A stretch of DNA of 64,000 nucleotides, from positions 2,046,001 through 2,110,000 of the forward strand of contig NZ_CP043925.1 of assembly GCF_009914335.1 (NCBI RefSeq), written 5' to 3'. The position numbers and the translations under genes were made by a program. The number at the start of each line of letters is the position of its first letter. The first letter of the stretch is position 1. Below the pieces are notes generated by a model. It saw only the letters and a list, made by a program, of their open reading frames with translations. It was not told where the DNA came from and did no database searches. This DNA is from Proteus columbae. Its GTDB lineage: Bacteria; Pseudomonadota; Gammaproteobacteria; Enterobacterales; Enterobacteriaceae. Positions 9,411 to 19,338 of this stretch are shown piece after piece.

Positions 9411-10112
9411 ATGATTAGAAAAATAAAAACCGCCATACTATCTCTATTTATAATCCTCTCTACTTATAGTTACGCTTCCATAGAAATAAATAAGGATAAA
9501 TTTATTTTTATTGAAAGCAAAAACCAGGAGATTATTGAAATAAAAAATAACACGACTAATGACTATTTTATACAAAGCTGGATTTCACATTATGATGAAA
9601 GTAATGAGACTGAATTACCTTTTATGATCACTCCCCCACTCTTTAAAATAGAGAAGGATGAAAACTATTCTTTAAAAATTTTCAAAACAGATGAAATAGA
9701 AAAAAAAGACCGAGAAACACTGTATAGAATAAACATTAAAAGAATACCATTGCTATCTAATTCAGATGAAAATAAAAATTTATTACATATATCAATGAAT
9801 TCCGTTTATAACTTAATATATAGACCTATATCAATAGAAAAAGGTGTAAAAGATGCTTATAAAAAGATCGAGTTTCTAAAAAATAAAAATAATGAATTTA
9901 TTGTCAACAATCCTACGCCTTATTTTATTACTTTACTTAATGTCAATTCTGAAAGTGTTGTATTGATTGAAAAAAGTAAAACTATACCACCATTTAAAAA
10001 ATATAATACAAAAAAAATAATCAAAAAAGATGGGCTAATTAAATGGAAAACAATTGACCAATATGGTGTGGAAATAAATGCAACAAATAAGGCCATAATA
10101 AATGAAGATTAA
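9411..10112 (+). CDS. Periplasmic fimbrial chaperone, PapD-like (FGS type)
   Basis: This protein has 233 residues with a signal peptide (MIRKIKTAILSLFIILSTYS) cut near SYA. It caps subunits in the periplasm by donor-strand complementation and delivers them to the usher. Family marks are TPPLFKIEKDENYSLKI before the G1 strand, RETLYRINIKRIP (the F1-G1 region), LIYRP at the domain boundary, and NPTPYFITLLNV at the start of domain 2. The F1-G1 loop is as short as in PapD, so this is the short-loop class that builds rod-like fimbriae, not the long-loop class of surface capsules. The ribosome site is weak. The gene overlaps the usher start by 11 bases. Confidence 0.9.
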   Translation: MIRKIKTAILSLFIILSTYSYASIEINKDKFIFIESKNQEIIEIKNNTTNDYFIQSWISHYDESNETELPFMITPPLFKIEKDENYSLKIFKTDEIEKKDRETLYRINIKRIPLLSNSDENKNLLHISMNSVYNLIYRPISIEKGVKDAYKKIEFLKNKNNEFIVNNPTPYFITLLNVNSESVVLIEKSKTIPPFKKYNTKKIIKKDGLIKWKTIDQYGVEINATNKAIINED

Positions 10113-12471
10113 GTATAAAAAAAAGGAGGTCATTTTCTTTATTTTTATGATTATTTGCACCAAAGATGCTATTGCTCAGAATAATTTCCTCTCTCTTTAT
10201 TCTAATTCCTTTTCTAATATTAATGATGAGACTATTAAGCTACTTCTTGAAAATAAAAAGCCTGAAGGGTTCTATCATTCTATTATTCATATTAATAATA
10301 GAAAAAAAATGGTAAAACTTCTCTATTATAAAGATGTAGAAAATAAATTAACGCCCTCTCTTTCTGTTAAGGATTTAATATCTCTTGGTATTGATACCGA
10401 TTTTTACACCATCAATAAAGAAAACCCAGACCCAATAATTTTAAGCGATTATTCGATTGATTTTAAGTACCAGTTTTCCAACCAAAAGTTAAACTTGAAC
10501 ATTCCACAAAAAGCATTAATAAAAAAAACAGACTATGTAATCAATGAACAAGACTGGGATGACGGAATTACCGCATTATTTACTCAATATTCCTATTGGA
10601 TTAAATATCATCAGAAAAAATCACCTGAGCAAAAACTTAATTTGCACTCAGGTATTAATATAGGTGCTTGGCGTGTACGTAGCCAAAGTGGATTTAATTG
10701 GAGGAAAGATAGCCATCAATCTAAGCTTTCATCAATTTATGCATATCGACAAATTAATTCTTTTTCTTCTCTTTTTTATGGAGGTAAGTTTTCACCCACA
10801 ACACGAATATTATCAAATGATAAAATAGTTGGCTTTCAATTAATATCCAATAATTTAATTGCAAATAATACACTTTACGCTAATAGACCTGTTATTGAAG
10901 GTATTGCAGATACTCACGCTAACGTTATCATAAAACAAGATGATAAAATCATCTATGAAACAACGGTTCCGCCCGGCCCTTTTCTTTTAAATTCATTACC
11001 TTCAATAGGAAGTGAAAAACTCACTTTGGAAATCAAAGAAACAGATGGAAGAGTAAAAGTTTCGACACACTACTTTACATCATTACCGAATCAATTAAAT
11101 AAAGGAAATTATCAATATAATATTATATCGGGTACATTAACTAACTATCCGAATAATAAAAAACCTCTTTTCCTTTTAGGTGAGTTTTCATATGGGCTTA
11201 GTCAAAAAATCACATCTTACAGTGCCATAAAAAAACGAGATAACAGACATAACTATTTATTAGGGCTATCTTTAGACTTAGGTATATTAGGCGGTTTAGC
11301 GACAGACATTAATTATGAGAAAAATAACAACGATAAAATTAAATATCAATTTCGTTATCAAAAAAACATGCCAATAACACAAACTTACTTTACTTCTAGA
11401 GTATCCTTTTATCATTATTTAGATAGTTTTTTATTAGAAAATAGGATAAAAAAAGAACACTCATTCTCTTTATCTAAAAATATTAATAAAATAGGTTATA
11501 TATCATTACACTACAATGATAAATTATATGATAACTCATCTAAAACATATGAAATAGGAACATCATTTTCATCTTCAATAAATAAAATAAACTATAATTT
11601 AAAATATGATTTTAAAAAAGAAAAAATTTTTTCAGATCATTATTTTTCATTTAACTTTCAGATTCCGATAGGAAGTAATGCACATCATCATTGGATGAAT
11701 AATCAAACAAATTATCAAGTAAATAATAAACGTTATTCAAACAATACAAACATTGGTGGTACATTACTGAATAATAATTTAGGATATTCAGTAAGCTATC
11801 AGCATACACATCATCCTAAAAGAAAATTTGATCAATTTTCTGTTCATGCTCGCTATCAAAATAATTATCAATCTTACCTTTTCTCTGGAAACAAATCAGA
11901 AAATAATTACAATTACAATCTTTCAGTTAATGGTGCATTATTACTTCATTCAGAAGGAATTACACTAACCCCCCGTTTAAGTAAGACCTTTGCATTAGTG
12001 AACACACAAGGCATTACTGGTATTAAAACATCATTTTCGCCCAATTTAGAAACAGATATCTTTGGTAACTTAATTTTAAATAATATTACGCCCTATCGAA
12101 TAAATAATATTAAACTCAATGCTACAACACTTCCTCAATCCGCTGAGACTGAATATTATAATAAAAATATTATTCCTACATTAGGCGCAATACCTAAAAT
12201 TACTTTTCCAATAAAAATTGGCTATCGTATTCTTTTTAAGTCAATAACTCCCCTTCCTTTTGCGTCAAAAGTTACCGTGCTAGATAAAGAGAATAATATT
12301 ATCTCACAAGGATTAGTGACAGAAAATAATATTATTTTTCTTTCTGCCATTCCTGATAATGGATTAATCAGAGTAAAATGGGGAGAAGATAAACAATGTC
12401 AATTTAATTATAATTTGAGTTCCGATGAAAAGAAAAAAAACCTGATAAAAAAAGAAATTAATTGTCTTTAA
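10102..12471 (+). CDS. Outer-membrane fimbrial usher, PapC-like
   Basis: This outer-membrane pore of 789 residues receives chaperone-subunit complexes and polymerises and secretes them. It is slightly short for the family (usually about 800-870). The signal peptide has a lysine-rich start and the core VIFFIFMIICTKDAIA, with cleavage before QNNFLSLYSNSFSN. The N-terminal domain has KPEGFYHSIIHIN and LSVKDLISLGI. Next come WDDGITALFTQYSYW before the barrel, many alternating barrel strands, the plug-domain piece RPVIEGIADTHANVIIKQDD, and a C-terminal domain with a cysteine pair (Cys in KQCQFNYNL and EINCL). The coding sequence is very AT-rich: line 11461-11520 has 11 G+C in 60 bases. That suggests acquisition or long drift. 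The frame is intact. Confidence 0.93.
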   Translation: MKIKYKKKEVIFFIFMIICTKDAIAQNNFLSLYSNSFSNINDETIKLLLENKKPEGFYHSIIHINNRKKMVKLLYYKDVENKLTPSLSVKDLISLGIDTDFYTINKENPDPIILSDYSIDFKYQFSNQKLNLNIPQKALIKKTDYVINEQDWDDGITALFTQYSYWIKYHQKKSPEQKLNLHSGINIGAWRVRSQSGFNWRKDSHQSKLSSIYAYRQINSFSSLFYGGKFSPTTRILSNDKIVGFQLISNNLIANNTLYANRPVIEGIADTHANVIIKQDDKIIYETTVPPGPFLLNSLPSIGSEKLTLEIKETDGRVKVSTHYFTSLPNQLNKGNYQYNIISGTLTNYPNNKKPLFLLGEFSYGLSQKITSYSAIKKRDNRHNYLLGLSLDLGILGGLATDINYEKNNNDKIKYQFRYQKNMPITQTYFTSRVSFYHYLDSFLLENRIKKEHSFSLSKNINKIGYISLHYNDKLYDNSSKTYEIGTSFSSSINKINYNLKYDFKKEKIFSDHYFSFNFQIPIGSNAHHHWMNNQTNYQVNNKRYSNNTNIGGTLLNNNLGYSVSYQHTHHPKRKFDQFSVHARYQNNYQSYLFSGNKSENNYNYNLSVNGALLLHSEGITLTPRLSKTFALVNTQGITGIKTSFSPNLETDIFGNLILNNITPYRINNIKLNATTLPQSAETEYYNKNIIPTLGAIPKITFPIKIGYRILFKSITPLPFASKVTVLDKENNIISQGLVTENNIIFLSAIPDNGLIRVKWGEDKQCQFNYNLSSDEKKKNLIKKEINCL

Positions 12472-12493
12472 TTCAAAAACAAAAGTACTAAAT

Positions 12494-13057
12494 ATGAGAA
12501 ATAAAAAACATTTCGTTTATTTAATTATAATTTTACTCTATTCATCATTCTCATTTTCATCAATACCAAGACGTGGTGATCACGATATTCCACTAAGCTG
12601 TGATATGGGTTATATTTATGAAAATACAAGTGATAGATTTTCTATTAACGGAAATGACTTTTTATCGTATGAAGCGGGTGAGTTAGCAAACACAGATCCT
12701 CATATTATTCTTATTTCTATCAAAGATTGTTCCAAAAGTTATGGGGATGTTCGCTTAAAAATTGAAAATACCAGTATTGATCATATAACTGGTTACTTAA
12801 AAAATACGATTAATGACAATAATGCAAGCAGTAATATTGCTTTTCAATTATTGTACAATGTGGAAGAAAGACCTATAAATCTCAATAAAGAGAGTGAATT
12901 TACTGAAGAACTGATTGATGGAGAGGCTGAGTTTTATTTTTTAGTTAACTATGTAAAAAAGGATAATATGCCACCAGCATCGGGCTATATAGAATCAAAC
13001 ATTCATTTTATTATGACAATAAATGATGATATTGTTTTTTTTAATGAGTATGATTAA
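12494..13057 (+). CDS. Second fimbrial subunit (minor or tip pilin candidate)
   Basis: This exported protein has 187 residues; the signal peptide core is FVYLIIILLYSSFSFSS. The mature part is one pilin-size domain with two cysteines (LSCDMGY and IKDCSKSY) spaced as in the first subunit, and an AEFYFLVNYVK segment that parallels DFLFEVNYMK there. The two subunits are therefore distant homologues by eye. It is too short to hold a separate lectin domain plus a pilin domain, so a classic two-domain tip adhesin is absent from this operon. It begins 23 bases after the usher and is followed by a terminator. It may be a tip adaptor, an anchor, or an adhesive pilin. Confidence 0.7.
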   Translation: MRNKKHFVYLIIILLYSSFSFSSIPRRGDHDIPLSCDMGYIYENTSDRFSINGNDFLSYEAGELANTDPHIILISIKDCSKSYGDVRLKIENTSIDHITGYLKNTINDNNASSNIAFQLLYNVEERPINLNKESEFTEELIDGEAEFYFLVNYVKKDNMPPASGYIESNIHFIMTINDDIVFFNEYD

Positions 13058-13078
13058 TTAATAATAAAAAGCAAAAAC

Positions 13079-13115
13079 AAAAGCACGATAAATAATGATA
13101 ATAAATCGTGCTTTT
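13079..13115. terminator. Terminator between the fimbrial operon and ydbL
   Basis: AAAAGCACGAT and ATCGTGCTTTT form an 11-bp perfect stem around a 15-base AT loop. The stem has A and T tails on both sides and can serve the fimbrial operon (plus) and the convergent ydbH operon (minus). Confidence 0.8.
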
Positions 13116-13156
13116 ACAATAACTAAAATGGAGTTAAGTATCTACTTAAGGTTAAG

Positions 13157-13489
13157 CTACTTCTTTACCCATTTCCCATTGATCCCTTTAACAAATTCAC
13201 CTTCGTTAGCTCTTGCCACTAATTTTTCACCCGCTAGGCGAGCAACAGATTCTGGTGTCACTTGATTAGTCTTAGCAATTTCAGCATATTTTGCTTTTCT
13301 TGCTTGATTTATTTCATCTGCAAGTTGCTGAGCTTGCTTGTTATTAGTTTGCACAAGCTCAATATAACCACTAAAGGTTTCTCCTACCAATCCTTGAGAT
13401 CTTGCTTCATCAAGCGTTAATGCTATGGCATTTGCACTACCTAAAGCTATCATTAGCGCAAAACTTAAGAGATATTTTTTATAATTCAT
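13157..13489 (-). CDS. ydbL: YdbL family periplasmic protein (DUF1318)
   Basis: This small exported protein has about 110 residues. The signal peptide is NYKKYLLSFALMIALGSANA, and the start is the second of two adjacent ATGs (13489; the first is 13492) because AGGA is then 6 bases away. The mature part carries LDEARSQGLVGETFSGYIEL and INQARKAKYAEIA, typical of DUF1318. In E. coli YdbL is encoded with YdbH and YnbE and appears to act like a chaperone for their envelope-spanning complex. It lies 10 bases after ynbE in the same operon. The role is from family knowledge. Confidence 0.9.
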   Translation of the reverse strand: MNYKKYLLSFALMIALGSANAIALTLDEARSQGLVGETFSGYIELVQTNNKQAQQLADEINQARKAKYAEIAKTNQVTPESVARLAGEKLVARANEGEFVKGINGKWVKK

Positions 13490-13499
13490 CATTTATCCT

Positions 13500-13706
13500 T
13501 TAAAAAATGGCGCTGTTATTTTTTAACAGATCTTCTACTTGGCGATCTATTTTTACATTAATTTCATGTTCAATTTTTACATTCATATTAATGTTAATGG
13601 GCTTATCCGGTGTGGCGACTTCTAACCGAATACATCCTGTTAATGCTGATATTCCCATCATCAAAGCTGTTAGTAAGAATAGTTTTCTTAAGAATAATGG
13701 TTTCAC
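13500..13706 (-). CDS. ynbE: YnbE family outer-membrane lipoprotein
   Basis: This lipoprotein precursor has 68 residues. The lipobox is ALTGC, with cleavage before the cysteine near residue 25. The short mature part, rich in alternating strands (ININMNVKIEHEINVKIDRQ), matches YnbE. In E. coli YnbE multimers stack by beta-strand augmentation onto the C-terminus of YdbH, completing a hydrophobic bridge between the two membranes. The start codon overlaps the ydbH stop by four bases, so translation is coupled. Confidence 0.9.
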   Translation of the reverse strand: MKPLFLRKLFLLTALMMGISALTGCIRLEVATPDKPININMNVKIEHEINVKIDRQVEDLLKNNSAIF

Positions 13707-16339
13707 TCTGACTCACTCCCTAAATCTGATAAGCTCTTTTCTAACCACTCTTCCAATTGTGAACCAAATCGTAAACTTCGCCATAATTGGAAGACATTTT
13801 CTTCATGTCGATAATTTAAATTAACTTGTCGACGTTTATCTTCTAGAGGATTCGTTCCATTGATTTCTGCTTCTAATACCAACTCACCCAAATTACTTAA
13901 ATTAACGCGAGTCCAAGAACGACTGATCTCTAAATAGCGCAACCATGCCATAGCAACGCCCGCAGACATATTATTTTCATCAATAGAATCCACAAAATCC
14001 TTATCAAGTCTTAACGTTAAATAAGATGAATTAGCCAGCCAACCATCTTTAATAATCCATTGGTTATTATTAATAAAAAACGGGAATTCACCACTAACTT
14101 TACCTGATGCCGCAAACTGCGTCACTTTTAACAAAGTAAAAAGATGACTTAATTGAATGTTATCAAGAGAAATAATCGCTGCATCATGTTGTGGAATTGT
14201 GAGTTTTGCCAATGAAATGGTTCCATCAAGCATAGCTACATTCACATTAGATAGAACTAACGGTTTATTTTCTGTTGCAGGGTAAAAACCTTGAAGATCA
14301 GCCGTAATATCCGTCATGTCAAAAAGATTATTAACACGCTTTATCCGTAACTGGACAGGCTGTTTAACACCTAATTGCCATTCGTCGCCATTTAAACGCC
14401 AAGGCAAAATAAAATCTAAACCTTCTAAAACACCATCTTTAAGCCACATTCCACCTTGTTTAACAACAAGATGCCCTCCTGCTACTAATCCTTGTTCTGG
14501 TGCAATAGAAAAGTCTGCTTGTGTGTAGAGTTCACCTTTATCAAGAGTGATCCCTAAATCTTCTGGCAAGAGCGATTGAAAAACATTAATAGGTTGTGAA
14601 GGCCAACGCATTTGACCTCTTAATCTTGCGCCATCCCAACGCGTATTTATTGCAATAGGTCCTATATTGGGTTTAGCACTTAATTCGCCTTTTACATTAA
14701 AATTAAAAGGCGAATCACCATTGACTGTGGCAATAAAATCGGCCTTATCTAAAAAACCACCAGCAGAGAAATCAATACGTTGACTCGTTAACTTTAGTTT
14801 TCCATTAAATAAAGGCTTTTTATCATCTCTTACCCAACGAAACGGACTTTCTAAAGATAATCGAGGTGCAGTCATCGTAGTATGTTGATATTTTAAAACA
14901 TCAAAACCTGTATTGAGTTTCTCAAAACTAACCACTTTATCAGCCCAGTACCCTGTTCCTGCGATATCCCAACGTGCTTTTAAAGGCAATAAATCCCCTT
15001 CTCCCCAATAGCGCCATTGCCAAGTCCCATTGTCAGGTAAAAAATCAATCGCCTTACCTTGAAAATGAATACGGTAATCCCCCCAAATACTATCTTGGGC
15101 AACAACTATCGCATTTAAACGACCATTAAAACCATTTGATGAAAGTGTGGTTCCAGCTAAAGGTAAACGAGCATCTGTGATGGTAAGCGTTTCAGTAAGT
15201 GGTCCTTTAAAACGAAACAAAGAGCCAGATTGAAATTCAACAGTAGGATCGGTCAACATGCCAGTGACTTTAACAGGTAATTGCGCACTGGCTTGCATTA
15301 ATTCTTTATTAACAATACCAGTGATTTGAATAGGGATTTGTGCATCTAACCAATTTACTGCGGTTTCAGGGATCGATATGACTAAATTCCCTTTTCCCGC
15401 TTTGCCTTCTGTCATCACGTTTAATCGTGCAGTTAGTCTTAAATCCGTCAATCCTTTTTGCCATTGAGCGATATTAATATTTACACCGCCTCGCAAAGGT
15501 TGATCCAATCCAAACCATTCCCAACGACCTTGTTCAATCACTATATTTTCGGGTGTCACTTTCCAAGGTAATAAAGCCAATGCATGGCCACCACCTTGTT
15601 CAGCAAGCGAAATCGTGCCAGATTTTCCTACCCATTCAAGAATAACAACCAATGGGTAAGCGTAGTGAGACGTCAATAGTGTCGCATCAATGGTTCCTTT
15701 TTCTGGTAATGAAGCAACATCAAGAGGAAGCGCTATTTCAGCAGCAAGTTCAATGTTATTGTCATCAGGCAAATTCACTTTGAACCGTTTAATATCAAGC
15801 CATTGGTTATCTCTAATAAAAATACCAAGTTGTACATTTTCTCCTTGGTAAGTCATTAATCTTCCATTATTTTGTGTTCTTAATTGCAAAGAACCTTGAT
15901 AACGTGCATTTTCTTTTAAGAGTACATTTTCGATGCTGACAAATAAATGAGGTATTGAAGTTAGTAGTGAATTTATCTCAAGAGGAACGGTTGCAGTTTC
16001 TTCTTGCTTACTTACAGGCATCATTGAAAAACATTGTTCATCAATGGCAAGTTGCTGGCTATTAAATCGCAGTTTATCAATCTGTTCTTTTTGATAAGAG
16101 AAAACAAAGTTATCAAGATTAGCTAAAGTGCAGCTCTCTGTCTTAAATACGATGTTTTCAATTGAAACACCCATACGCTGTAATTTGGGCTGTGATAAAG
16201 AAAGAGTTACACCTTCAGGTAAGTAATAATGAGCAACAACAGGTAACCAACGAGGAATAGACACCCATAAAGCAGTGCCTATTAGACCAGTGCCTAGTAG
16301 TATCGTCCCTGTCCATTTGATTGTTTTTCTTAACAACAC
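13703..16339 (-). CDS. ydbH: AsmA-like inter-membrane bridge protein YdbH
   Basis: This protein has 878 residues, near the E. coli length, with one N-terminal membrane anchor (WTGTILLGTGLIGTALWVSIP) and a long periplasmic part of repeating beta strands, as in the AsmA-like proteins TamB, YhdP and YdbH. These form grooved bridges thought to carry phospholipids to the outer membrane, and E. coli needs at least one of them. The C-terminal part has NVAMLDGTISLAKLTIPQHD and ASGKVSGEFPF, typical of the YdbH end. It is first in ydbH-ynbE-ydbL and divergent from ldhA, as in E. coli. Confidence 0.93.
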   Translation of the reverse strand: MLLRKTIKWTGTILLGTGLIGTALWVSIPRWLPVVAHYYLPEGVTLSLSQPKLQRMGVSIENIVFKTESCTLANLDNFVFSYQKEQIDKLRFNSQQLAIDEQCFSMMPVSKQEETATVPLEINSLLTSIPHLFVSIENVLLKENARYQGSLQLRTQNNGRLMTYQGENVQLGIFIRDNQWLDIKRFKVNLPDDNNIELAAEIALPLDVASLPEKGTIDATLLTSHYAYPLVVILEWVGKSGTISLAEQGGGHALALLPWKVTPENIVIEQGRWEWFGLDQPLRGGVNINIAQWQKGLTDLRLTARLNVMTEGKAGKGNLVISIPETAVNWLDAQIPIQITGIVNKELMQASAQLPVKVTGMLTDPTVEFQSGSLFRFKGPLTETLTITDARLPLAGTTLSSNGFNGRLNAIVVAQDSIWGDYRIHFQGKAIDFLPDNGTWQWRYWGEGDLLPLKARWDIAGTGYWADKVVSFEKLNTGFDVLKYQHTTMTAPRLSLESPFRWVRDDKKPLFNGKLKLTSQRIDFSAGGFLDKADFIATVNGDSPFNFNVKGELSAKPNIGPIAINTRWDGARLRGQMRWPSQPINVFQSLLPEDLGITLDKGELYTQADFSIAPEQGLVAGGHLVVKQGGMWLKDGVLEGLDFILPWRLNGDEWQLGVKQPVQLRIKRVNNLFDMTDITADLQGFYPATENKPLVLSNVNVAMLDGTISLAKLTIPQHDAAIISLDNIQLSHLFTLLKVTQFAASGKVSGEFPFFINNNQWIIKDGWLANSSYLTLRLDKDFVDSIDENNMSAGVAMAWLRYLEISRSWTRVNLSNLGELVLEAEINGTNPLEDKRRQVNLNYRHEENVFQLWRSLRFGSQLEEWLEKSLSDLGSESE

Positions 16340-16488
16340 ATTATATTCCTTTTAAACAAACCTGAATCATCCACTTACCTCGTTAAATTGTTTATAATGA
16401 TAGTATTAATTTCTTTCATATTGGGGCTGGATAATTCTTGTTTTTCCAGCCTCTGAATAAAAATTTAATCGAGAGTAGAGAAGACTGG

Positions 16489-17487
16489 ATGAAAATCGTT
16501 TCCTATAGTACTAAACATTATGATCGTAAGCACATGGAATGGGTCAATCAACATAATGGATATCATTATGATATTGAATATTTCGATTTTAATTTAACAG
16601 AACAAACTGCAAAAAATGCCGTTGGCGCTGATGCTGTCTGTATTTTCGTCAATGACGATGCAAATCGTGCGGTTTTACAAGAACTTGCTAGCCTTAATAT
16701 ACGCATTCTCGCATTACGCTGCGCGGGTTTTAATAATGTTGACTTAGAAGCCGCCGCTGAATTAGGTATAACTGTTGTCCGTGTTCCTGCTTACTCACCA
16801 GAGGCTATTGCAGAACATGCTGTTGGTATGATGCTGTCACTTAATCGTCGTATACACAGGGCTTATCAACGTACTCGTGATGCTAACTTCTCATTAGAAG
16901 GCTTAACTGGCTTTAATATGCATAATCGTACTGCCGGTATTATTGGTACAGGTAAAATAGGATTAGCGACATTACGCATATTAAAAGGCTTTGGCATGAA
17001 GCTACTTGCTTATGATCCTTATCCAAATCAAGCCGTACTTGATTTAGGTGCCGAATATGTTGATTTGGCGACGATTTACGCAAACTCCCATGTAATTTCA
17101 TTACATTGCCCATTAACCGCAGATAATCATCATCTATTAAATGAAACTGCTTTTTCACAGATGAAAGATGGTGTGATGATTATTAACACCAGTCGTGGTG
17201 CATTGATTGACTCTGCGGCTGCGATTAATGCATTGAAACAAGGAAAAATTGGTGCACTGGGAATGGACGTTTATGAAAATGAACGCGATCTTTTCTTTGA
17301 AGATAAATCAAATGACGTTATTCAGGATGATATTTTCCGTCGTCTTTCTTCTTGCCATAACGTGTTATTTACTGGACATCAAGCATTTTTAACAGAAGAA
17401 GCCTTAATCAGTATTAGTGAAACAACTCTGCACAATATTAAAGAGATTGCTTCAGGTAATGAGTGCGTTAATCAGATCAAAGCTTAA
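16489..17487 (+). CDS. ldhA: Fermentative D-lactate dehydrogenase
   Basis: This cytosolic NADH-dependent enzyme reduces pyruvate to D-lactate in mixed-acid fermentation. It has 332 residues (E. coli LdhA 329). The start is ATG 16489 (MKIVSYSTKHYDRKHME) behind GAGAGTAGAGAAG; a longer frame from 16438 is not used by the family. The NAD site is GIIGTGKIGLATLRIL, followed by the acidic YDPYP. The catalytic arginine is in INTSRGALIDS, the glutamate in GMDVYENERDLFFED, and the histidine in FTGHQAFLT. It is divergent from ydbH and ends at a hairpin shared with the convergent chemoreceptor. Confidence 0.95.
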   Translation: MKIVSYSTKHYDRKHMEWVNQHNGYHYDIEYFDFNLTEQTAKNAVGADAVCIFVNDDANRAVLQELASLNIRILALRCAGFNNVDLEAAAELGITVVRVPAYSPEAIAEHAVGMMLSLNRRIHRAYQRTRDANFSLEGLTGFNMHNRTAGIIGTGKIGLATLRILKGFGMKLLAYDPYPNQAVLDLGAEYVDLATIYANSHVISLHCPLTADNHHLLNETAFSQMKDGVMIINTSRGALIDSAAAINALKQGKIGALGMDVYENERDLFFEDKSNDVIQDDIFRRLSSCHNVLFTGHQAFLTEEALISISETTLHNIKEIASGNECVNQIKA

Positions 17488-17518
17488 TTCTAAGCATTAA
17501 GAATAAATGTAATAAAAA

Positions 17519-17549
17519 GCCCTCTTAGCCATAGATTAGCCAAGGGGGC
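17519..17549. terminator. Terminator between ldhA and the chemoreceptor gene
   Basis: GCCCTCTTAGC pairs with GCCAAGGGGGC over a short AT loop, with one mismatch and a G-U pair, with A-rich and T-rich flanks on the two sides. It lies between convergent genes and probably serves both. Confidence 0.65.
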
Positions 17550-17576
17550 TTATTTTATTTATCACCGATATGACAC

Positions 17577-19175
17577 TTATTTTTCTTGAGTATCGATAAC
17601 TTCTGTTGATTGTGTTGAATCAAAACGTGAAAGGATTTCGCTCTCTTCATCTACTGTAAATTGTGAAACCAATTTAGCTAATTGATGAGCTTCATCATCC
17701 ATATTTGCTGTGATAGCTGCTGATTCTTCAACCAATGCTGCATTTTGCTGAGTAACGGTATCCATTTCACTGACAGCCAACGCGATTTGGTTAATACCCA
17801 TGCTTTGTTCATTAGAAGCAAGGGCAATCTGTTGCATAAAGTCATTTACCTGATTAATGGTTGTAACGATCTCTGACATTGAACGTCCAGCTTGAGCAAC
17901 CTGTTGCGAACCAACATGCACTTTATTAACAGAGTGCGTAATCAAATCATTGATCTCTTTTGCAGCTTCGGCACTGCGGCTAGCTAAACTGCGCACTTCA
18001 GACGCAACAACGGTAAATCCTCTACCTTGCTCACCTGCTCTTGCTGCTTCAACTGCCGCATTCAGTGACAAAATATTCGTTTGATTGGCTATGCTGTTAA
18101 TAATGTCATTGATATCTGCAATTTTTTTCGCACTTTCAGAGATTGAAGACATGGTCTCTACCACGCTATCCATCACATTTTCGCCATTTTGAGCAGATGC
18201 CGTTGCTGTTAGTGCTAATTTGCTAGCTTCACGCGAGTTATCCGCATTTTTCTCAACTGTTGTTTTAATTTGCTCCATGCTCGCAACAGTTTCTTGTAAT
18301 GCACTAGCCTGCTCCTCAGTACGGGAAGATAAATCAGTATTTCCTGTCGCAATTTCACTTGCACTTACACTGATGGTATTCACTGCATTTTTGACAGATG
18401 CGATCATATGGCTTAATGAATTTTTCATCTTATTCATTTCATTGAATAACTGACCAAATTCATTAGTACCATGATTCTCTACACGCATACTTAAATCGCC
18501 TTGGCTCATCTTACTAAAGATGTTGATTAAGATTTTGATATTGCCAATAAACGTATGAGAGAACCAACGTAATATAAAGATAAATAAGAGAATAACGACA
18601 GTGCCAATAGAAATCGACACCAACATCAAGCGTTCTTGGGATGTTTTTGCAATATCGATATAGCTATTCTCAATGCCATTAGCGACAGCATAATATTGCA
18701 TAGTAATATCATTTAGCTCATCCATTTTAACACTGGCAGAGTGTGTTGTTAGCTCACCTTTACGCAGTTTATCTAGTGCGCCAGTGAAGATATCCAGCAG
18801 TTCATCAAAACGCTTTGTCATATCATCGGCTAATGCTCGCCCTTCTTGGGTGAGCTTTTCCGTATCTGACCAACGATAGATCTCTTCACGCGTTATTTCA
18901 ATATACTCTGCGGTTTGGTGAAAGTATTTTGCTGAGGGTTTTTCATTAACGCGTAATTGTCCATCTAACCCATTAATATTTGCCCTGATCACAGCCATTT
19001 GATATCGCGCTTTGCCCATAAGTAACATTTGCTGACTGAGGCTATTTGATGAAACGAAATTATTGTAGGATCGAGTGGATGCATCATAACTAAAATAAAT
19101 AATGCTCATAATCAACGCAAACAAAATGGCCAGCATGACCTTAACGGTCTTTTCTATACTGATATTTTTAAACAT
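17577..19175 (-). CDS. Methyl-accepting chemotaxis protein
   Basis: This inner-membrane receptor has about 532 residues. The start is placed at 19175 ([12 protein letters not shown]) because GGAA is 7 bases upstream; an ATG at 19181 would be only one base from it. Order of parts: first membrane helix ([18 protein letters not shown]), a periplasmic four-helix Tar-like sensor up to about residue 190, the second helix [20 protein letters not shown], a HAMP domain ([20 protein letters not shown]), and the signalling hairpin with the conserved tip NIVS-type segment [27 protein letters not shown]. It ends without an NWETF-type CheR/CheB tether, so it is likely a low-abundance type that relies on other receptors for adaptation. 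The ligand is unknown. A sigma-28-like promoter lies upstream. Confidence 0.93.
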   Translation of the reverse strand: MFKNISIEKTVKVMLAILFALIMSIIYFSYDASTRSYNNFVSSNSLSQQMLLMGKARYQMAVIRANINGLDGQLRVNEKPSAKYFHQTAEYIEITREEIYRWSDTEKLTQEGRALADDMTKRFDELLDIFTGALDKLRKGELTTHSASVKMDELNDITMQYYAVANGIENSYIDIAKTSQERLMLVSISIGTVVILLFIFILRWFSHTFIGNIKILINIFSKMSQGDLSMRVENHGTNEFGQLFNEMNKMKNSLSHMIASVKNAVNTISVSASEIATGNTDLSSRTEEQASALQETVASMEQIKTTVEKNADNSREASKLALTATASAQNGENVMDSVVETMSSISESAKKIADINDIINSIANQTNILSLNAAVEAARAGEQGRGFTVVASEVRSLASRSAEAAKEINDLITHSVNKVHVGSQQVAQAGRSMSEIVTTINQVNDFMQQIALASNEQSMGINQIALAVSEMDTVTQQNAALVEESAAITANMDDEAHQLAKLVSQFTVDEESEILSRFDSTQSTEVIDTQEK

Positions 19176-19338
19176 GGTCATATTCCATCAAAATATACAG
19201 AGTTTTTTATCTGTACATTTGTAAGATATCAGAATGCACTCTTTTTCTGGTAAAGAGCATATTCCCTAGTGTCAATAAAATAAGGCTAAGATTTATTCAT
19301 TAGAATATAAAGGCACGTAGGATCTACCTTTGTTTATA

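Noticed and set aside
10120-10149. Internal start of the usher behind AAAAGGAGGT
   Set aside because: The next ATG is 17 bases away and would remove the basic part of the signal peptide. The motif is explained by the Lys-Lys-Glu-Val codons.
13507-13824. 105-codon plus-strand frame opposite ynbE and ydbH
   Set aside because: It is antisense to two well-recognised genes and has no independent support.
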